Below are positions 61,560-64,000 of a stretch of DNA of 64,000 bases, piece after piece. A model generated the notes under the pieces. That model saw only the letters and a program-made list of their open reading frames with translations, ran no database searches and was not told where the DNA came from. Position 1 is the stretch's first letter. Every line of letters starts with the position of its first letter. Source of the stretch: CAKAHY01 sp963522175 (lineage in GTDB: Bacteria > Bacillota > Clostridia > Lachnospirales > Lachnospiraceae); assembly GCA_963522175.1 (NCBI GenBank), contig CAUQXC010000002.1, forward strand, positions 310,001 through 374,000. Direction: 5' to 3'. The position numbers and the translations under genes are program-made.

Positions 61560-62108
61560 TTACCAACCGGACGGATAAACACCCTGTTCAAATGTATATC
61601 CGCTACCCGCTTGTCCCGTATATGTTCCGCTATATGTATTAGGGCTTACAGCCGGATGCCAAATAACGTCCGAGCCTCCCTCACCGTAATTCTCTTTACC
61701 GTCAATAAAAGAACTTACCTTAATTCCTCCAAGTGAGAAAATTTTCAAAAAATAAAAATTAAAATCTTCAGTCAAAATTATTCTCATCTTATATTCTCTC
61801 GAGTTTGCGTTAGTCGGGAAATTCTCTTCTTTAAAGGCAAGCTGAATAGTTCCACCGAATTTATTTTTTTTCATAGTATCGGAAACTATATTATACAGCT
61901 CGGCTCCCGGATTATTCGCATAACGTATACTGTCTTGGTATGTGAACCTGTCTTCTCTTAATAACCTGCATAAATTTTCCAAGTCATTCTTTTTCATGTA
62001 ATACATACCGAAGTCAATAGCCAGACCTGCAAAAAAAGCAATTACAACCATGCAGGTAGCAAACAGGATAGTAATATTGGCTCTCTCTTCACGCACAAAT
62101 TTATTCAA
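61560..62108 (-). CDS. short TadG-like pilus assembly protein
   Basis: A 182-residue protein that starts VREERANITILFATCMVVIAFFAGLAIDFG, the TadE/TadG N-terminal pattern of a charged patch and one long membrane segment. It is much shorter than classical TadG, which carries a VWA domain; here a VWA domain occurs in the separate protein two genes on. The middle part contains LTEDFNFYFLKIFSLGGIKVSSFI. The C-terminus is rich in Gly, Thr and Tyr and ends in Trp. The start is TTG 62108 with GGAGGTG seven bases upstream. Assignment to TadG is by context and N-terminal shape. Confidence 0.7.
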   Translation of the reverse strand: MNKFVREERANITILFATCMVVIAFFAGLAIDFGMYYMKKNDLENLCRLLREDRFTYQDSIRYANNPGAELYNIVSDTMKKNKFGGTIQLAFKEENFPTNANSREYKMRIILTEDFNFYFLKIFSLGGIKVSSFIDGKENYGEGGSDVIWHPAVSPNTYSGTYTGQAGSGYTFEQGVYPSGW

Positions 62109-62126
62109 TAAAATGCACCTCCCCTA

Positions 62127-62696
62127 TTACTCAGAACGATGCTGTGCACCGACAACTCTTGTATAATCCAGATCCCTGTTGACCTTCAAAAGACCTCCAA
62201 AGAAAACATTCCCTAAAAAAGTAATCGGTTTTATATCATAACTGAGATTAGCTTTCACATCCATATATCTTGTAACGGTACTTGCTTCAACCTCTTCCGC
62301 ATTTGCTCCCGGAACCGAAAACTTGCTTTCCTGGTTATACATAGTTGCACTTGCGTTCGTAATATTTAAACCGCCACTATTAAACCCCAATAATGTACTG
62401 CCGCTGATAGTACTCTTAATTATGCCGTCAACCGCTCCTCCGCTATAATGCTTTATTGAACCGCTTTGTTTCAAGGCATCGATATCACTCAACTGTTCCG
62501 CAGTAATATCCCAAGCCGCATGGCTACACCCATATTCAAACGAAGATCTCTGATATGTTATCCAAGAAATCTCTATGATGCCCATTATCAAAAGCATAAA
62601 CAGCGGTATAACCAAAGCAAACTCTATCAAGGCTTGACCTCTTTCAGCCAAAAACACTTTTTTGAAAAATTCACCTTTTATTTTACATGCTCTCAC
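62127..62696 (-). CDS. TadE-like pseudopilin
   Basis: A 189-residue protein with the TadE signature ERGQALIEFALVIPLFMLLIMGIIEISW at residues 18-45 (Glu at the prepilin-like position). A polar C-terminal domain with no further segments ends near YTRVVGAQHRSE. In Tad/Flp systems such minor pseudopilins prime pilus assembly. GTG 62696 has GAGGAG six bases upstream. It follows the other TadE-like gene by 23 bases and precedes the TadG-like gene by 18. Confidence 0.88.
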   Translation of the reverse strand: MRACKIKGEFFKKVFLAERGQALIEFALVIPLFMLLIMGIIEISWITYQRSSFEYGCSHAAWDITAEQLSDIDALKQSGSIKHYSGGAVDGIIKSTISGSTLLGFNSGGLNITNASATMYNQESKFSVPGANAEEVEASTVTRYMDVKANLSYDIKPITFLGNVFFGGLLKVNRDLDYTRVVGAQHRSE

Positions 62697-62719
62697 AATA
62701 CACTCCTCGTTTTATAAGC

Positions 62720-63265
62720 CTAAGGCTTATACCCTTCTACATATACATCTCTACTATACTCTCTTGTAGAAACATTAACACTGCTTCCAAGTATACTTCT
62801 TCCTAAAAAAGTAACCGGTACAAAATCAAGTGACATTTTCAACGTGACAGTTTGACAAGAATAGTTACTGTTTCTTTCATCAAACTGCTTATCAAAAGGG
62901 TTATTAGCCTTATCACTTGTATACACATAATACGTATAATCTTCTTTTTTACTGTTTGCTACAGTAAGCTTGTCGAAACTGATTCTTCCGACGTCCAACT
63001 TCGTGCCGTAACTTTTGTTTATGGAATCAATAATAGCATCTCTTACACCGGTACCGGATGTTGCCATATCTGTCGTTTTAAGATTTGACAATGCCTCCGT
63101 AGCCGCACTGTTAAGATTTATCTTTGCAAGAATCAATCTTGCATAGTCAAACGGAAGAGACAAAAATATGATAACCAAGGGCAAAATTATGGCAAATTCA
63201 GTCATTGACTGACCACATTCAGATAAAATTTTTTTCTTAAAATCACGCAATAAAATCACCTTCAT
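62720..63265 (-). CDS. second TadE-like pseudopilin
   Basis: A 181-residue protein with SECGQSMTEFAIILPLVIIFLSLPFDYARLIL near residues 15-45, the TadE pattern with Glu in position. The C-terminal part, ending TREYSRDVYVEGYKP, resembles its neighbour loosely (both have a FLGR/FLGN step). The start is uncertain: ATG 63265 lacks proper spacing, while GTG 63259 and TTG 63250 (AAGGTG six bases upstream) are in frame. All overlap the stop of the coiled-coil gene by 8 to 23 bases, so the two are coupled. Confidence 0.85.
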   Translation of the reverse strand: MKVILLRDFKKKILSECGQSMTEFAIILPLVIIFLSLPFDYARLILAKINLNSAATEALSNLKTTDMATSGTGVRDAIIDSINKSYGTKLDVGRISFDKLTVANSKKEDYTYYVYTSDKANNPFDKQFDERNSNYSCQTVTLKMSLDFVPVTFLGRSILGSSVNVSTREYSRDVYVEGYKP

Positions 63266-64000
63266 CCCCTATAGCTTCATTAATCTTACTAACAAGTTCC
63301 TTGGCTTTTAAGTAGGCTTCATCGGCTCCCAGAGCCTTCTCAACACTATCTTCTTTCTCACTTGTGTTTACAGGGAAGATCCTCGCTTTATTGGTCTCCT
63401 TTTTCATGTTTTCAAGTTCAAGCTCAAGGCTTCTGTTTTCAGAAATAAGCTTTTCATAATTCAGCGTCATATCATTTAACGCGTCAATAAGTTCAACATT
63501 ATTGAGTTTAATATTGGTCATTTCAGACGATACATCTTTTAATGCATCCCTGTCTTTCGCAGCCTGCTCAATCAAAGCCTGATAATTAACAGATTGCTTA
63601 CTCATTTGCTCCATAATACCCTTCACAGTTTCTTTAAGAGACTTAATATTAACCTTTGCCTGTTCGTAATTCTGTCTTATAAGTTTATTCTCCATATCAT
63701 TGTTCTGATATTGAGTAATTATGAATTCTTTTTTCTTGATTTCAGCCTCAAGTTGCCTTATCTTTTTGTCGGTGGAAGAATAGCTTGCATACAGGTTGCT
63801 TATCTTTTCCTCCATCTCGGCACTTTCAGCAACTTTCTTTTGCAGGGCTTCCTGCATCTGTGACAAGGTCTTCTCTTTGTCCAGTATTATCTTCTCCAAG
63901 CTTTCAATTTCCGCCTTGCTTGCCGAATCATCTATAGTGGATACAATTTCCACCCTATTATCACTTTCCTTAAGTTTATCTTCGAGACTGCTAATTCTTC
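63243..64000 (-). CDS. coiled-coil protein of the pilus locus (runs off the window)
   Basis: The frame stays open to the right edge, so only the C-terminal 252 or so residues are seen; GTG 63953 could be an internal start but is unlikely to be the real one. Most of it is a predicted long coiled coil (SLEKIILDKEKTLSQMQEAL, KIRQLEAEIKKKEFIITQYQ, LISENRSLELELENMKKE). A short non-coiled tail (KALGADEAYLKAKELVSKINEAIG) ends the protein. No membrane segment is visible. It overlaps the TadE-like start. I do not recognise a named family; a structural or positioning role for the pilus is inferred only from position. Confidence 0.7.
   Translation of the reverse strand, partial: RISSLEDKLKESDNRVEIVSTIDDSASKAEIESLEKIILDKEKTLSQMQEALQKKVAESAEMEEKISNLYASYSSTDKKIRQLEAEIKKKEFIITQYQNNDMENKLIRQNYEQAKVNIKSLKETVKGIMEQMSKQSVNYQALIEQAAKDRDALKDVSSEMTNIKLNNVELIDALNDMTLNYEKLISENRSLELELENMKKETNKARIFPVNTSEKEDSVEKALGADEAYLKAKELVSKINEAIGDEGDFIA

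Overview
The window looks like chromosomal DNA from a low-GC, Gram-positive anaerobe of the Clostridia, most plausibly a Lachnospiraceae-type organism. The species cannot be fixed from sequence alone. Reasons: a T-box leader on thrS, a Rex repressor, PrkC/Stp signalling, a glnA-ANTAR regulator pair, the clostridial order priA-def-fmt-Zn peptidase-rsmB-rlmN-stp-prkC-rsgA-rpe-thiN, DUF4364, and strong TTGACA/TATAAT promoters with AGGAGG-type ribosome sites. Diaminopimelate epimerase plus a MurE with a DNxR-type motif point to meso-diaminopimelate peptidoglycan. Nearly every gene lies on the minus strand. The plus-strand exceptions are the DUF4364 gene, tRNA-Trp, a small multidrug-export family protein and an RluA-type pseudouridine synthase.

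Layout in coordinates (transcription mostly runs right to left). 1-6.7 kb: cysS (cut by the window edge), ispF with a Cys-rich tail, a lipid kinase, thrS behind a T-box, and the sulfur genes metY and cysK behind a promoter overlapped by a palindrome. 6.8-11.3 kb: DUF4364, tRNA-Trp, DUF2752, dapF, an ANTAR regulator with glnA and its attenuator-like leader, and a lipoprotein. 11.4-19 kb: the proteostasis block tig, clpP, clpX, lon, engB, rarA. 19-25.3 kb: a three-gene ABC exporter with a NEW3-like partner, a Lys-rich lipoprotein, an ECF S component and thiN. 25.3-46.6 kb: a long run of housekeeping and envelope genes (rpe, rsgA, prkC, stp, rlmN, rsmB, Zn peptidase, fmt, def, priA, murF, murE, ftsK, CAP protein, citrate synthase, SH3-NlpC/P60, cytidylate-kinase-like). 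46.6-57.5 kb: a TrpXYZ-type ABC importer, COG2426, yebC, MATE, a CorC/DUF21-CBS protein, nnrD, acpS, rex, DUF4300, RluA.

The most unusual part is the right edge, 57.5-64 kb. Transcribed right to left, it encodes a coiled-coil protein (open at the edge), two TadE-like pseudopilins, a short TadG-like protein, a membrane-tethered solute-binding-like protein, and a 926-residue secreted protein. That last protein combines a von Willebrand A domain with three Spy0128/FctA-type isopeptide pilin domains and has no LPXTG signal. This reads as the distal end of a Tad/Flp-type pilus locus carrying a surface-adhesin module normally seen in sortase pili, and it is the best candidate here for an undescribed system.

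Regulation visible in the sequence includes the thrS T-box, several intrinsic terminators (two of them used in both directions), well-formed sigma-A promoters, paired direct repeats between divergent promoters near 49.4 kb, and a terminator with a competing pairing in the glnA leader. No CRISPR array, insertion sequence or prophage was seen. The only stretch longer than 300 bases without a protein gene (about 3978-4336) is the thrS T-box leader and promoter.
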